From NCBI RefSeq assembly GCF_030503435.1, contig NZ_JAUKPO010000026.1:1-64000 (forward strand): a stretch of DNA of 64,000 nt, written 5' to 3'. Made by a program: the position numbers and the translations under genes. The first letter of the stretch is position 1. Each line of letters begins with the position of its first letter. Of the stretch, positions 1 through 10,076 are shown one piece after another. The notes under the pieces were generated by a model. That model did not search any database and was not told the origin of the DNA. It worked only from the letters and a program-made list of their open reading frames with translations. This stretch comes from Rhodocytophaga aerolata. GTDB taxonomy: Bacteria; Bacteroidota; Bacteroidia; Cytophagales; 172606-1.

Positions 1-336
1 GAAATAGTCACAGTAGCATTACTAGTCCGGTTCCAGGCGAAAGCCGGCAAAGAAAGGGAAATTGAAGATTTCCTTCGTTCAGCTTTATCTCTTGTTGAAC
101 AAGAATCAGATACGATTACCTAGTATGCGATTCGATTAGGAACATCTACATTTGGTATTTTTGATACTTTTCCTGATGAAGCAGGCCGTCTGGCATACCT
201 GGCTGGAAAAGTAGCGGAAGCATTACTGGCTAAGGTCCTAGACCTGCTAGCCCAGCCGCCTGTAATAGAATCTGTAGATATATTGGCGCAAAGGCAGCTG
301 AAAGTAAATCTATGGTCTGTGACTAGTATAACTTGA
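1..336 (+). pseudogene. Antibiotic biosynthesis monooxygenase (ABM) domain protein, 5'-truncated by the window edge and interrupted by a stop
   Basis: Frame 1 from the first base reads as a ferredoxin-like ABM-domain protein: VTVALLVRFQAKAGKERE, then a helix, then YAIRLGTSTFGIFDTFPDE, and PPVIESVDILA near the end. Small ABM proteins of about 100 residues use this fold as oxygenases or quinol-active enzymes; the substrate cannot be told. The frame is broken by TAG at 121-123, exactly where family members usually carry Trp (the T-T/I-T-W-Y/F-A-I/L-R motif), so a single TGG to TAG change explains it. The frame then continues cleanly to TGA at 334-336. The real start lies left of the window. Either a recent pseudogene or a base error. 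Confidence 0.7.
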
Positions 337-1102
337 AGACAATCATTTAATTTAACCTGCTGTAGATCATAGGGATTCTAATTTGCATAGTAAGGCCCAC
401 CGTTTTTAGACAGAAACTAAGAAGAAAATCCTACCGTCTTGTATTGTTACGAGTTGAGACAAAGTACATTCTAGATCACTTCATGTAGTAGAAACTGCCG
501 TAACAAATACTCATGAAATTTAGCTAACATAACCTTGATTGATTTTACCAGCTTTTGTCTCTGCTGCCATTATGGCTGATTTTGCAGGGAGTGGATAAAG
601 AAAGAGTTCTGAAATATATTTTATATAAACAGCCATCACTATAAAACAATCGCGTACTGGTATTATTCTGTAAAAAGGAGCAAAATCCACTTACGTTAAC
701 AGAGAAGTGTATTTGCCTAAAGGAAGTTAAAACGAAGATATGGGTAATTGAGCTTATTAATTTATATCAAACTCTTGACTATATAGCTACACAATCTTAT
801 CAGCGATTGTTCTTCTATTATCAGGTAAAAGAAACAATAATTACTTGCTATAATGTCCATGAGTGGCGAATACATTTTATGATAGCTGATATTGGCCAAC
901 ATAATAGTGTTTTTTCAGATATCAGTATATGTGTATTTGAAGGAAAATGTATGGCTGAAGAAGAATGTGAAGTAGCCATGAAAAGAGAAAGTGCATAATA
1001 ACGTGAAATATGTGTTGATTTATATAGGCTAAAGGTAATAATTGCTCATACGAATACATAGGCTGTTTTCCTACCATCAGTAAGGGTGCTTACCAAATAC
1101 TA
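337..1102. other. Intergenic region, no convincing gene
   Basis: About 770 bases between the ABM remnant and the convergent permease gene. The plus frame 645-998 is open for 117 codons (ending KCMAEEECEVAMKRESA) but has no ATG until late; the first usable start is TTG at 807. The composition is rich in Cys, Ile and Tyr and matches no family I know. I treat it as unlikely to be a gene, or as an old remnant. Confidence 0.5.
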
Positions 1103-3742
1103 TTATTCATTTCTTAAAGATTTTACCGGATTAGCTATAGCTGCTTTGATAGCCTGAAAACTTACTGTAAGGGAAGTGATAGTAACTACTAATACGCCTG
1201 TAACTATGAAAATCCACCATTCTACGCGTATACTGTAAGCAAAATCTTGCAGCCATCTATGCAAGGCATACCAGGCAATGGGAGAGGAGATAACAAATGA
1301 AATGAGAACAAGCTTGAGAAAGTCTGAAGAAAAGAGCAGAACAATATGAGCAACCGAAGCGCCCAGTATTTTCCGGACCCCTATCTCCTTAGTTCTTCTT
1401 TCTGCCGTATGGGTTGCCAGGCCAAATAAGCCCAGGCAGGAAACCATAATGGCAAGTATAGAGAAATAAAAGACAATGCGAGCGGTGTTTTGCTCTGTAC
1501 GGTATTGCTTTTCAAGCATCTGGTCTACAAACTGGTAATCCAGGGTAGCCAGCACATTGTATCTTTTATGTACTTGCTCAATAGCGGAAATAGTTTCTTT
1601 TACCCCATTAGGTTTTGCTTTTACAAATAATCCCGAAATGGATTCTTTTGGCCAGTAGCGGAAAAGCAAGGGTGCAATAGCGGTTGTCATAGGCCGGTAA
1701 TGAAAATCGTTTACTACCCCAATTACAGTACCCTCTACATCCCAGAACCTGATTTTTTTTCCTATCGCCTCCTCAATCGTCCAGCTCATTTGTCTAGCAG
1801 CTATTTCGTTAATGATAAAGGCTGAAGAAGTATCTGTTGTAATGGCCGGATTGAAATTTCTGCCGGCAAGCAACCTCATTCCCGTGGTGGTAAGAAAATC
1901 AGGATCTATATTCAGATGGGTGATTAAAATAGAAGCGCCGGGTGGTTGTGTCTCCCATGTAAAATGGGTGGTAGATTGGTTAACATCTACCAGATTGCCA
2001 GAGGTGCTTGCTACACCGGCAATGCTGGGTAGTTTTTCTAAATCCGTTTTTATCACAGAGGCTTTGTTGCGCAGCTCTTCAGGTAGATATACATGCAATA
2101 ACTGAGACTTATCGAAACCCAGGTTTTTGTTTTGCATGAATGCTAATTGTTTGTAAATGACAATCGTTCCGGTAATCAGTATCACCGATAAAGCAAACTG
2201 ACTCACGACCAGACTCTGCCTGAAAAACTGCGCTGACTGCTGAGATTGGAAGCCTTTTAAGACTTTTGCCGGATTAAAATGAGACAGGTACAAGGCAGGA
2301 TAGATGCCAGCCAGCAAGCTTACAAGGAGCGTGAAACCTAGCAGGGCGAACACAAAAGCAGGATCAGTGAAAGGAACAGCAAGTGATTTTCCGGCAATCT
2401 CGTTGAGTATAGGCAAAAACAACTGCAAGAGAAGGAAAGAAAGCATTACAGCGATTACAGTCATACTTGAGGCTTCACTCAAGAACTGAACAATGAGCTG
2501 TTTGCGTAAAGCACCAATCGCCTTCCGCACACCTACTTCTTTGGCCCGGCTCATGGCACGAGCCGTGGAAAGGTTAATAAAATTGAACACGGCAATCAGT
2601 AATATAATCGTACCTACAGCCATGAAAACCCGTACATAGGTGATATTTCCCCTTTTTCCCCAGTCAGTATGAAAGTCAAAATCCGAGTAGAGATAAATAG
2701 CGGATAAGGGTTGCAAAGAAAGGGTAGTAGCATTGGTCAACTTAATGTGTTTTTGCAGGTAATTTTTCAGCTTCTCCTTCAATGCTGCCACATCTGCATC
2801 CTGACTGACTAAAACATAGGTCTGGTAATCATTGCTCTGCCATTTGTAGTTGTCAGAATGGAGTTCATCGTAGCGGCAGGATAGCAATACATCAAACTGA
2901 ATTTGCGAATGTAATGGCGGATTCTCAGCTACCCCTGAGAGAGTTAACAGCCGTCCATCTTTCAGCTTTATTTGCCGGCCCAGAATATTGCCGGCCTGCA
3001 TCCAGTTTTCACGGAAAAACTTTTGAGCCAGGGTTTCACTAATCACCACCTCATCCGGATGTAACAGTACCTTTTGAGGATTTCCCTGAATAAGTTTAAA
3101 ATCAAATACCTGAAAGAAAGAGTTATCCGTTACCAGTATGTTTTCAGGCTCAATAACTTTTTCACCTGTTTGCAGATTTCCGGCCCACCAGGCTTCACTG
3201 ATGCGGCACGTCTGCTGTATTTCGGCGAAGTCAGTTTTCAATGATGGTGCCAGTGGACCAGGGGTGGAAGCTACATCATACAAAGTTCCGGCCTGGGTTT
3301 GTTGTTCCACCACCCGGTAAATATGCCGGTAGTTTGTGTGGAAACGGTCAAACTTGTATTCATCCCAGATATAAAGCCCAATGGTAATACAACAGGCAAG
3401 CCCAATAGAAAGGCCTCCGATATTAATACATGAATAAGCTTTCTGCCTGATTAGGTTGCGGAAGCCTACTTTCAAGTAGTTTGCGATCATATGAGAAGTA
3501 TTTGCTTGTGAATAGTGGTTAATTTTGGAGAAGGGCTTTCGCTTAGGCAAAGGCCTGAGAAAAGTAAAGGCATTTAGGAAATACAGCCAATTAGCTGTTC
3601 TCTCACCCTTTTCCTCTACCCAATGTACATACAATTCTAGCATATCGCCCTGCACCTCCTCAAACTGATCCTCTGGCAACTGCCATTGGAGGAATTTGTC
3701 TATCCAAGAAGGTGGTTGAAATTTATGCCTATCTTGATTCAT
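1103..3742 (-). CDS. MacB/FtsX-type ABC transporter permease with N-terminal permease prefix domain (third in operon)
   Basis: 879 residues. Residues 8-70 form the permease prefix domain (FQPPSWIDKFLQW, then FEEVQGDMLELY and FLRPLPKRK), shared almost word for word with the two upstream paralogs. Next come two repeats of a MacB-type periplasmic core followed by an FtsX transmembrane block: the first membrane segment near 100-125, the FtsX helices near 370-475, and the second core plus helices from about 510 to the end. The cytoplasmic motifs AKEVGVRKAIGA and TKEIGVRKILGA, typical of FtsX permeases, follow the respective cores. The C terminus is NPVKSLRNE. It lies 44 bases after the previous permease in a minus-strand operon headed by a PadR gene. 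The substrate is unknown; such permeases need a LolD/MacB-like ATPase, which is not encoded here. Confidence 0.9.
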   Translation of the reverse strand: MNQDRHKFQPPSWIDKFLQWQLPEDQFEEVQGDMLELYVHWVEEKGERTANWLYFLNAFTFLRPLPKRKPFSKINHYSQANTSHMIANYLKVGFRNLIRQKAYSCINIGGLSIGLACCITIGLYIWDEYKFDRFHTNYRHIYRVVEQQTQAGTLYDVASTPGPLAPSLKTDFAEIQQTCRISEAWWAGNLQTGEKVIEPENILVTDNSFFQVFDFKLIQGNPQKVLLHPDEVVISETLAQKFFRENWMQAGNILGRQIKLKDGRLLTLSGVAENPPLHSQIQFDVLLSCRYDELHSDNYKWQSNDYQTYVLVSQDADVAALKEKLKNYLQKHIKLTNATTLSLQPLSAIYLYSDFDFHTDWGKRGNITYVRVFMAVGTIILLIAVFNFINLSTARAMSRAKEVGVRKAIGALRKQLIVQFLSEASSMTVIAVMLSFLLLQLFLPILNEIAGKSLAVPFTDPAFVFALLGFTLLVSLLAGIYPALYLSHFNPAKVLKGFQSQQSAQFFRQSLVVSQFALSVILITGTIVIYKQLAFMQNKNLGFDKSQLLHVYLPEELRNKASVIKTDLEKLPSIAGVASTSGNLVDVNQSTTHFTWETQPPGASILITHLNIDPDFLTTTGMRLLAGRNFNPAITTDTSSAFIINEIAARQMSWTIEEAIGKKIRFWDVEGTVIGVVNDFHYRPMTTAIAPLLFRYWPKESISGLFVKAKPNGVKETISAIEQVHKRYNVLATLDYQFVDQMLEKQYRTEQNTARIVFYFSILAIMVSCLGLFGLATHTAERRTKEIGVRKILGASVAHIVLLFSSDFLKLVLISFVISSPIAWYALHRWLQDFAYSIRVEWWIFIVTGVLVVTITSLTVSFQAIKAAIANPVKSLRNE

Positions 3743-3786
3743 GGAAGCCTTTTAGAATCGTTTGATTATATAAATCTCAGATTACA

Positions 3787-6447
3787 TTACTCATTTCGTA
3801 AGGACTTGACCGGATTGGTCATCGCTGCTTTTATTGATTGAATACCCACGGTTACTACTGTTATCAGCAAAGCAGCCACTCCGGCAATCAAAAACACGCC
3901 TACACCTATATCCGTGCGGTACGCAAAATCTTCCAGCCATTTGCTCATTACATACCAGCCAACCGGGCTAGAAATCACAAAGGCAAGGATTACGAGCTTG
4001 AGGAAATCTTTACTGAGCAAACCTACAATTTGTAGTACACTGGCACCCATAACTTTCCGGACACCAATTTCTTTTGTACGCTGTACGGCCATAAAAGAGA
4101 TTAGTCCATATAAACCCAGGCAACTAACAAAAATGGCTATTCCTGAAAAGATATTCAGCAGGTAAAATGTACGGGTTTCTCTCCCATATGCCCCATTAAG
4201 CGTTTCATCCAGAAACTGGTAGCTAAAGAGCTGATCGGGAAATGCAAGAGTCCATACTTGCTCAATATGCACTAATGCTTTTTGTAAGGAGGCCTTGGAT
4301 GAAGTCATCTTAATGCCCGCCTGAAAGAAAAACTGCGGATTGATTCCAATAATGGTTGGATCAATTTTCTGGTGAAGGGAATTTACATGAAAATTACGGG
4401 CTACACCTACCACCTGCAAGGGTTGATCTCCATTTTTGATAATTTTACCAAGGGCAGCTTGCGGAGTATGAATGCCCATGCGTTGCATAAATACTTCGTT
4501 GATTACAATCTGTGAAGTATAATCTACGTCGGGTAAACCTTTTCCGGCAAGGAGATCTATACCGTAGGTTGGGATAAAATGAGCATCCGCTAATTTAAAT
4601 TGAGTCCGGATTTTTACCTCTCCCTCTGATGTCTGGTAAACTAGTTCACCCATAAAATTGCTTTCTGCCGAAGGGCTGTTGAAAGAAAAACTCACCTTCG
4701 AGATTTCTGGCAGGCGGGTTAGTTGTACTTGCAGGTGCCGAAGTTTATCTATATCCTGAGTAGGTATCGGCACAATAATGATGGATTCTTTATTAAATCC
4801 CAGGTCTGCATGTTTAAATAAATCTATTTGGCGGGCAACGATGGCTGTTCCGATGATGAGTACCAGGGAGATTGTGAATTGAAGTACAATCATGGTTTTG
4901 GCAAGGGAACTACCTCCCATGCGGCTGGAAGTAACTTTGTTTTTTATTGCCTGCACTGGCCTAAAGGAGGATAGCACAAAGGCTGGATAAAAGCCAGATA
5001 TAAAGCTTACCAGCAAAAAGGTAGTTATTATCAAAAGCCATACTACCGGATGCAGCGCAAATTGTCTTGTTACCGGAATATCTAGTAATGAAGCAACAGA
5101 AGGCAGAAGTAAAAGGGAAATTCCTATAGCCAGCAGCAAAGCTATCAATGTCATAGTGCTGGTTTCACTTAAGAATTGTAAAATTAATTGTCCCCGGCTA
5201 CTGCCTAATACTTTACGGATTCCTACTTCTCTGGACCGTTTGATGGCCTGTGCTGTGGCCAGATTAATAAAATTGACACAGGCGGTTAGAATAAGGAATA
5301 CCCCTATAACCACCATGATATAAATAGTTTTCCACTCCACAGACCTGCCACTGTAATTTCCATTAAAATGTAATTCTCTCAGGGCTAATAATGAGCTTCC
5401 TCTTGTTTTGGATATGCCTCCACCATGATATTTTTCCCACATGCTGGGGAAGCGGCTTGCTATGGTTTGTGGTTTGGTGCCGCTTGCCAGAAGCACATAG
5501 GTTTGAGCATTATCACTCCACCCACGCCATTCATCCGGGTTGAAGTTCTTATCAAGGCTTTTTTGAGTAGGAAAGGAAACAAGTATATTAAATGGAAAAT
5601 TGGTATTCGACGGTAAGTCTTTTAGAATACCAGTAATTTTCAGATTAACCACATGGTCAATCTTAATTGTCTGCCCCAGGATATGCTCTATAGTAGCGTT
5701 TCCAAAGTACTTTCGGGCATACGAATGGGTAAGTATCACCGTGTTTGGCTCGGATAGGGCGGTTGTAGGATTTCCGGCTATCCACTGGTAATCAAATATT
5801 GTAAATAAGTTATTATCTACAAAAGCAATGGGTTCTTTGAATTTAGCATTTTTTCCATTTTTATCGCCAACAGAAAGTAGCCTGCTATCATTAAAATTGA
5901 TAGTAGTTACCTGCCTAATTTCAGGAAAATCTGTGCGTAAGGCGGTTGCCACACCCAAAGGTGCACCAGAGTAGGTATCTGTACCCTCAGGTGAGATTTT
6001 TTGCGTTTCCACCCGGTAAATGCGATCTGCATTTGTGTGGTAGTTATCGTAGGAAAGTTCGTGGATAATGACAATGCAGAGTAATAGGCAGCAAGTGAGG
6101 CTTAGGGTAAGACCTGTTAAATTAATGGCAGAATAGCTTTTATTTTTCAAAAGCGTTCGCCAGGTAGTGATAAAATAATTTCGGAGCATATCAATGGGGT
6201 TTGCTTGTGAGTATGGACTGAGTTTGTGTTGAAAAGATTTTGCCCGTTTGGGCAAAGGCCTCAGAAACGTAAGGGCATTGAGCAGATACATCCGGTCAGC
6301 TTTTCTTTGGCCCATTTCTTTCACCCACTGCGCATATAATTCATGCATATCTCCCTGCACTTCCTCAAACTGCTCTTCCGGCATGCGCCAGCGAAGAAAA
6401 GCATCTATCCTTTTGGGCGGTTGAAACATATCTGGCGGCTGGCTCAT
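3787..6447 (-). CDS. MacB/FtsX-type ABC transporter permease with N-terminal permease prefix domain (second in operon)
   Basis: 886 residues with the same architecture as its neighbours. The prefix domain is at residues 6-72 (FQPPKRIDAFLRW, EEQFEEVQGDMHELY, LRPLPKRAK). The first MacB-type periplasmic domain is at about 115-370 and FtsX helices at about 375-490, with the motif SREVGIRKVLGSSRGQ. The second core and helices run from about 520 to 886, with TKEIGVRKVMGAS and the C terminus NPVKSLRNE. The start lies 30 bases after the stop of the first permease and the stop 44 bases before the third, so co-transcription is very likely. It is divergent in its periplasmic domains from the others, which suggests different ligands or a heteromeric assembly. 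No ATPase domain is present. Confidence 0.9.
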   Translation of the reverse strand: MSQPPDMFQPPKRIDAFLRWRMPEEQFEEVQGDMHELYAQWVKEMGQRKADRMYLLNALTFLRPLPKRAKSFQHKLSPYSQANPIDMLRNYFITTWRTLLKNKSYSAINLTGLTLSLTCCLLLCIVIIHELSYDNYHTNADRIYRVETQKISPEGTDTYSGAPLGVATALRTDFPEIRQVTTINFNDSRLLSVGDKNGKNAKFKEPIAFVDNNLFTIFDYQWIAGNPTTALSEPNTVILTHSYARKYFGNATIEHILGQTIKIDHVVNLKITGILKDLPSNTNFPFNILVSFPTQKSLDKNFNPDEWRGWSDNAQTYVLLASGTKPQTIASRFPSMWEKYHGGGISKTRGSSLLALRELHFNGNYSGRSVEWKTIYIMVVIGVFLILTACVNFINLATAQAIKRSREVGIRKVLGSSRGQLILQFLSETSTMTLIALLLAIGISLLLLPSVASLLDIPVTRQFALHPVVWLLIITTFLLVSFISGFYPAFVLSSFRPVQAIKNKVTSSRMGGSSLAKTMIVLQFTISLVLIIGTAIVARQIDLFKHADLGFNKESIIIVPIPTQDIDKLRHLQVQLTRLPEISKVSFSFNSPSAESNFMGELVYQTSEGEVKIRTQFKLADAHFIPTYGIDLLAGKGLPDVDYTSQIVINEVFMQRMGIHTPQAALGKIIKNGDQPLQVVGVARNFHVNSLHQKIDPTIIGINPQFFFQAGIKMTSSKASLQKALVHIEQVWTLAFPDQLFSYQFLDETLNGAYGRETRTFYLLNIFSGIAIFVSCLGLYGLISFMAVQRTKEIGVRKVMGASVLQIVGLLSKDFLKLVILAFVISSPVGWYVMSKWLEDFAYRTDIGVGVFLIAGVAALLITVVTVGIQSIKAAMTNPVKSLRNE

Positions 6448-6477
6448 ACAAGTTCGGATTAGGTTATACTCTTCACT

Positions 6478-9120
6478 CTATTCGTTACGCAGCACATTAA
6501 CCGGGTTATTCTGGGCGGCTTTTAAAGTTTGTGACCCAATCATACTAATAGCTAAAAGCATAACCACACCTACCCCTGAAAATAACTCACCTATTCCAAT
6601 AGGTTGATGGTAGACAAATTCTCGTAAAATCACCTGGTTAAAAAACAAGTAGGTTAAAGGCAACGCAATAAAGGCGGCGATCAGTAGCAGAATAAAAAAT
6701 CCTTTACTTAGATGGTAAATCAGGCTAAACTCACTTGCGCCTAACACTTTGCGGATACTCAATTCTTTCAGCCTGGTTTCGGTGCTGTATACCACCATGC
6801 CAAATAACCCTACTGAAGCAATGCTAATGGCCAGAAATGCCAGAAAACCAATAATCTTTATCATCACCGAATACTGGCTATACGCTTGTTCAATTTGATC
6901 ATCATAGAAGTTAGCTTCCAGCGGATGTACCTGGTCAATGTTGCTACAGGCCGCCTCAATACTTTCCATGGTAGCTGGCAAATCCGAAGAAAGGATTTTT
7001 ACATTCAGGTAGCCGCCGGGTTCGTTGGAATACCGGAGAATGGTAGGTTCTATATTTTTATCAAGTGTCCCATAATGAAAATCTTTTACTACGCCTATAA
7101 TGGTTAGTTTTTTCCCTTTCACAGTCAATGCTTCACCCAGTGCTTGCTCAGGAACTCGTTTGCCTATGTTAAAGCGGTTCAATACCTGCTCATTTACAAT
7201 TACTTCATCTTCTGATATGGCATTTGCTTTGGCACTGAAATTTTTTCCGGCCAGAAATGTATGCTGGTGTAGCGGTAAATACTGTTCATCCACAATATTT
7301 ATCCAGACGTTGGCAGAATCCACCGGATCTTTGTATTTCATGGAGCCACCATACAGGTTGCCCAGGCTGCTCACTAGTAGGGATGTAGATACATTTTGTA
7401 CAGTTGGTACTTGCGCCAGTTCATTTTTCAGTAGTTTGCTGGAATTGCCCTGAAGCCGGATATTGAGAATATTTTCTGTAGAGAAACCTAGGTCATACGC
7501 GAGGAAAGACCGATACTGGTTGTAGCCAATAATGGTAGTTGTAATGAAAATGAGAGAAAATGTATACTGCACCACAATTAATATTTTGCGTAAGGCAACA
7601 TGATAAAATAACTTCAGCGATGCGTTTTTGAATACCTGAATGGCGTTGATGCGAGAGAAAAATAAGGCAGGCAATATTCCTGCTGTAATTCCCACCAATA
7701 TAGCCAATGCCACAAAATAACCAATGAGCCTAGTCGAAAGCTCCAGTTTAAAAAGATCAGCTGCCTGGGCTGCAAGAGATAGAAACTGGATACGCAGCAA
7801 CAAAAACAGCAGAAAAGAAAAAACCAGCGCAACCAATGCAATCACGATGGCTTCTGTGATAAACTGAACCAGTACCTGGCTTTTTGCCGCCCCAATCATT
7901 TTGCGAATGCCCACTTCTTTGGATCGGCGCAAGGCACGGGCAATAGAGAGATTGGTATAATTAAAACAAGCACTCAGCATCACAATAAGCGCCAAACCTA
8001 CCAGTACCCACCTGGCCGCATTATTAAAATAAGTAGGTCCAATGGGGTTTACCAAACTTTCTCCACTTGAAATTTCCTTCAAAGATTGAAGCGACAGGGT
8101 AATTTTTCGGTTGGTGATACGTGCATTTTGGGCAGCACTTAACTGGTTGAGATTCGCCTGAACGGCTTCAGGGTTTCCATTCGGTGGTAGTAACAGATAG
8201 GCATAATTCATGAAAATATTTTCCCAGGCAAAAAAATCTCCATCACCAGTATCTGGCTTCTGCAATTCAACAGTGGCAAAAGAAACGAGAGCTTCAAATT
8301 GAAGATGAGACAGCTTGGGAACATCTTTCATCACGCCGGTTACGATATAAATTAAGGTATCAAATTGTATCTGTTGGCCTAGTACATCTACCCGTCCGAA
8401 TAGCTTTTTAGCCGTTTTCTCCGTCAGTACCAGAGAATAAGGTTCTTTTAGCGCCGTAACCGGATCACCTTGCAGCAAGGGAAACGTAAATACCTCGAAA
8501 AACGACTCACTGGCCCATAGTCCGGAAAGAGAAATTCTGGTATCTTTTATTATAGCTTCTCCCCCAAATCCCCTGCGAAGCAGGGCTACTAATTCCACAC
8601 CGGCCACTGTTTCTTTGATTTGTTTTCCGGCTTTTACGGAACTAGAAGCCAGGTGCATTTCCGGTTGTCCTGCGAACTGATCTGTAGTGATCACCCTGTA
8701 GATACGATCTTTCTTCTGGTGAAAATCATCCAAAGAGAATGTATCTGAAATCATGGTGATAATGAGCAGCCCCACCGACATACTGATGGCCAGGCCAAAA
8801 ATGTTGATGAAGGAGAATGCTTTTTGACGGGTGAGATTCCGCAAGGCAATAATCAGGTAGTTGAATAGCATATCCAGGAAATTTGCTTGTAGATAAGGTC
8901 TGTGAGTGGAGTAATGATTTTCTTTTCCTTTAGGCAAAGGCCTCAGAAAAGTTAGTGTATTGAGCAGGTACAGCCAACTTGCTTTTCGTTTACCTACATC
9001 TTTCACCCACTGACTATATAGTTCGTGCATATCGCCCTGCACCTCTTCAAACTGATCGTCCGGTAAGCGCCATTGCAGAAAGCGGTCTAACCAAAAAGGT
9101 GGCTGATTGGTGTTTTTCAT
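6478..9120 (-). CDS. MacB/FtsX-type ABC transporter permease with N-terminal permease prefix domain (first in operon)
   Basis: 880 residues. The prefix domain at 6-70 (QPPFWLDRFLQWRLP, then FEEVQGDMHELYSQWV) is followed by two MacB-core/FtsX units. The cytoplasmic motifs SKEVGIRKMIGAAKSQ and LKELSIRKVLGAS mark the FtsX blocks, and the protein ends NPVNVLRNE. Its ATG (9120-9118) overlaps the TGA of the PadR gene (9119-9117) in an ATGA junction, so translation is probably coupled and this permease is under direct PadR control. It is the most diverged of the three paralogs (NPVNVLRNE instead of NPVKSLRNE). The role is probably export or mechanical coupling across the envelope; the substrate cannot be read from sequence. 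Confidence 0.9.
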   Translation of the reverse strand: MKNTNQPPFWLDRFLQWRLPDDQFEEVQGDMHELYSQWVKDVGKRKASWLYLLNTLTFLRPLPKGKENHYSTHRPYLQANFLDMLFNYLIIALRNLTRQKAFSFINIFGLAISMSVGLLIITMISDTFSLDDFHQKKDRIYRVITTDQFAGQPEMHLASSSVKAGKQIKETVAGVELVALLRRGFGGEAIIKDTRISLSGLWASESFFEVFTFPLLQGDPVTALKEPYSLVLTEKTAKKLFGRVDVLGQQIQFDTLIYIVTGVMKDVPKLSHLQFEALVSFATVELQKPDTGDGDFFAWENIFMNYAYLLLPPNGNPEAVQANLNQLSAAQNARITNRKITLSLQSLKEISSGESLVNPIGPTYFNNAARWVLVGLALIVMLSACFNYTNLSIARALRRSKEVGIRKMIGAAKSQVLVQFITEAIVIALVALVFSFLLFLLLRIQFLSLAAQAADLFKLELSTRLIGYFVALAILVGITAGILPALFFSRINAIQVFKNASLKLFYHVALRKILIVVQYTFSLIFITTTIIGYNQYRSFLAYDLGFSTENILNIRLQGNSSKLLKNELAQVPTVQNVSTSLLVSSLGNLYGGSMKYKDPVDSANVWINIVDEQYLPLHQHTFLAGKNFSAKANAISEDEVIVNEQVLNRFNIGKRVPEQALGEALTVKGKKLTIIGVVKDFHYGTLDKNIEPTILRYSNEPGGYLNVKILSSDLPATMESIEAACSNIDQVHPLEANFYDDQIEQAYSQYSVMIKIIGFLAFLAISIASVGLFGMVVYSTETRLKELSIRKVLGASEFSLIYHLSKGFFILLLIAAFIALPLTYLFFNQVILREFVYHQPIGIGELFSGVGVVMLLAISMIGSQTLKAAQNNPVNVLRNE

Positions 9121-9452
9121 AAAGTAGAAGGGCGCAGGGGTTTAGGAATCAACTGCCACAACTCTTCCCGCACCTGCCGGATTTCTGATAAGATAGTAAT
9201 GCCATAGGCTGAGATGGTGAAAATGCGTTTCCGGCGGCCACCCCGCTCAGCAGTAACCCCACCCACAACAGAAGTAACCAAGCCTTTCTCCTCCAGCCGG
9301 TAGAGCACCACATGTACAGCGCTTAAGATGACCATACGGCCTGTGCGCTGTTGAATATCTTGCATAATAGCTGCTCCATATGCTTCACCCTGCAGATGAG
9401 CCACTGTTAAGAGCACAAGTTCTTCAAACTCGCCTAAGTATAATTTTCCCAT
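9117..9452 (-). CDS. PadR family transcriptional regulator
   Basis: 111 residues from ATG at 9452 (MGKLYLGEFEELVLL); an in-frame TTG at 9461 would add three residues but gives a poorer family start. The PadR winged helix-turn-helix is complete: a first helix with the family signature GEFEELVLLTVAHLQGEAYG, recognition region VHVVLYRLEEKGLV, then the wing with GGRRKRIFTISAYGI. The short C-terminal helix is the usual dimerisation element. It heads the operon of three permeases and overlaps the first by four bases, a frequent arrangement for prefix-domain permeases. It probably represses its own operon; a perfect inverted repeat lies 28 bases upstream of the ATG. The inducer is unknown. Confidence 0.9.
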   Translation of the reverse strand: MGKLYLGEFEELVLLTVAHLQGEAYGAAIMQDIQQRTGRMVILSAVHVVLYRLEEKGLVTSVVGGVTAERGGRRKRIFTISAYGITILSEIRQVREELWQLIPKPLRPSTL

Positions 9453-9480
9453 GGCATGCAAAGAATTTAATTATCTTCAT

Positions 9481-9495
9481 ATTTGTTTAACAAAT
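9481..9495. promoter_or_regulatory. Inverted repeat ATTTGTT-T-AACAAAT, candidate PadR operator
   Basis: A perfect palindrome with 7-base arms around one central base lies 28 bases upstream of the padR ATG, where an autoregulatory site or core promoter would be. PadR proteins bind short palindromes in their own promoters. Assignment is by position and symmetry only. Confidence 0.4.
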
Positions 9496-9567
9496 GCCTT
9501 GCCAAGAGATAAAATAGGCCTTATTACGTCGTTAAGGCCCTTTTGTTTATAGAAGCTTTGCAGTAAG

Positions 9568-9583
9568 TGTCCGGAAGCGGACA
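9568..9583. promoter_or_regulatory. Inverted repeat TGTCCG-GAAG-CGGACA in the padR/tetR divergent region
   Basis: Perfect 6-base GC-rich arms with a GAAG loop stand out in an AT-rich spacer and lie about 115 bases upstream of padR. It could be a protein-binding site or a small RNA hairpin; a weaker CTGTG...CACAG pair follows directly (about 9586-9607). The rest of the 9453-10070 spacer shows no gene. Confidence 0.3.
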
Positions 9584-10076
9584 ATGCTGTGTTCATTTTC
9601 AGCACAGTGATGAAAGCACAGACCTGGATTAATTGGTGCTACAACTAAATTTTGAAATAGTTGTATAGGCACTTCAATCTCTACTGGATTTGTTTGAATA
9701 CAATTAAAAAAGGTGCTACCATTAATCTATAAAATTATAGAAAATGAAAAAGCTATTTTCGTAAGGCGATACTCAATTTGATGAGTAACTCTCAAAAAAT
9801 ATAAGCGGAATTTCTATACAATTACAGTCTTTTCTGTAAACATAGGTTTTACCGGCTAAGGAACTTTGTAAATCTTTTGAAGGATACAAAGTAATTAATC
9901 TGACTGCAATTGTATCATTTAGTTTTCTTTCTTGAACAGGAGATTTTTCCAATAAGAAAGATATTTGTTCTATATCCCTTTCCTCTTTTCCTTCTATATA
10001 GTTCAGTCCTATCCAGAAAAAAAAGAATGAGCTCTATTTTGTCTGTAAGAGATGGCTGAAAATAATTGACAAATTG

